Shown: in pieces, positions 37,716 through 38,608 of the stretch
Numbering within the stretch: the first letter of the stretch is position 1
Layout of the letters: each line of letters starts with the position of its first letter
From: Parcubacteria bacterium C7867-006
Lineage (GTDB): Bacteria; Patescibacteriota; Minisyncoccia; Phycocordibacterales; DATDWN01
Length of the DNA stretch: 38,608 nucleotides
Reading direction: 5' to 3'
Assembly (NCBI GenBank): GCA_001189155.1
Contig: LFCP01000005.1
Location: 1-38,608 of the forward strand
Notes under the pieces: generated by a model
What the model was told of the DNA's origin: nothing
Seen by the model: only the letters and a program-made list of their open reading frames with translations
Database searches by the model: none
Made by a program: the position numbers and the translations under genes

Positions 37716-38608
37716 TTACTTCATTTCAATTAAAAGTTTCTTTACTAAACCAGACAAACTTTGAGAATTAACAAAAACTTCTAACTCTTTATGTATTTCT
37801 ATTTGCTCATGTGGCTCAAGAAGTCTTTTTATTGCCAAAGCAATCATTTTTGTATCAGGTTCCACAAAACAATATTCTGGAACTAATTTTTTTAAAGACT
37901 TATTAGAAATAAGTGGAATTGCTCCACAACTCGCCGCCTCTACAATAGTTTTATCAAAAGAACCTGAATCAGTAAAATTTAAACAAACTTCATGACTACT
38001 ATATATTTCTGGGAGTTTGTCTGGAGACACACCATCAACAAACTGAACATAAGAAGCTATTGTGCTTTCAGAAGCAAGTTTTTTTAGTGATTCGTAGTAA
38101 ATCCTATCCCTCTCCAAATACGAACCTACTATAGTAAGTGAGACCTGCTCGCCAGACGAAATCATATTATTTATTGCAGAAAGTGCTAATTCTATATGTT
38201 TTATTGGGGCGATACGACCCACCATACAAACTGAATATTTTCGTCTTACAACTCCTGGAACGGGTCTGAAAAGGCTGGTATCTATGCCGGCTGGCATTAT
38301 TACAGTCTTACTGAATTTTGCTGTAAATGAATCGGTTGATGTACAAAAAAGCTTTGTTGAAAAAAAGACTGCTATGTGAGTTAATAGACTTCCATCCTTA
38401 TGATTTCTCCACATATAAACTGGAATTGAAAATATTTTCCAATACAAACCAGCAAGCAAAACGTACTCTTCATTCATATGAACAAAAACTCTGTCATATG
38501 AACCACGAATTAAAAATAAATATTTATATAAATTAATTATATAACCAATATGAGAAACTTTATTCTCTTTACCGAGAGAATAAACTGTAACATTTTTAGG
38601 TAAATCAT
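37716..38608 (-). CDS. Glycosyltransferase family 4, N-terminus beyond window edge
   Basis: VCMVGRIAPIKHIELALSAI, VEAASCGAIPLISN; frame continues upstream of 38477 to the edge (DLPKNVTVYSLGKENKVSHIGYIINLYKYLFLIRGSYDRVFVHM). Confidence 0.88.
   Translation of the reverse strand, partial: DLPKNVTVYSLGKENKVSHIGYIINLYKYLFLIRGSYDRVFVHMNEEYVLLAGLYWKIFSIPVYMWRNHKDGSLLTHIAVFFSTKLFCTSTDSFTAKFSKTVIMPAGIDTSLFRPVPGVVRRKYSVCMVGRIAPIKHIELALSAINNMISSGEQVSLTIVGSYLERDRIYYESLKKLASESTIASYVQFVDGVSPDKLPEIYSSHEVCLNFTDSGSFDKTIVEAASCGAIPLISNKSLKKLVPEYCFVEPDTKMIALAIKRLLEPHEQIEIHKELEVFVNSQSLSGLVKKLLIEMK

Noticed and set aside
38327-38536. Plus-strand ORF 38327..38536
   Set aside because: Antisense to the GT4 gene, whose frame clearly continues to the window edge
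1-38608. CRISPR array or cas genes, toxin-antitoxin, prophage structural genes
   Set aside because: No regularly spaced short repeats and no such proteins recognised

Overview
AT-rich, densely packed bacterial window that looks like a Patescibacteria/CPR genome (inference from the short ValRS, minimal gene set and style of the surface-polysaccharide genes; no rRNA in the window to confirm). Left end: a minus-strand secreted surface protein (signal peptide plus DUF4114-like domain) and a ~620-bp tandem-repeat array of DUF5011/Ig-like plus unknown domains, with two out-of-frame junctions. Housekeeping block: valS, PrsW-like protease, Hsp20, tRNA-Phe(GAA), tRNA-Arg(CCU), glutaredoxin, DivIC/FtsB-like protein, MYG1-like protein, DsbB-like protein, membrane thioredoxin, secA. 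From ~12 kb to the right edge: a large surface glycan locus (O-antigen ligase/TPR, flippase, FkbM methyltransferase, GT4/GT2/GT-C glycosyltransferases, nucleotide-sugar enzymes including gmd and a ColD-like His-variant DegT enzyme). The most unusual signal is a pair of plus-strand, GC-richer, self-contained promoter-RBS-ORF-terminator units (HD-like, ~26.0-26.8 kb; DUF218-like, ~36.3-37.0 kb) inside the AT-rich minus-strand glycan locus. They use Shine-Dalgarno sites with TTG/GTG starts, while several resident lead genes have a -10 box 7-10 nt before the start codon and look leaderless. Also noted: a 21-bp duplication of the tRNA-Arg 3' end flanking nested inverted repeats, and two microproteins (36 aa and 22 aa) missing from the ORF track.
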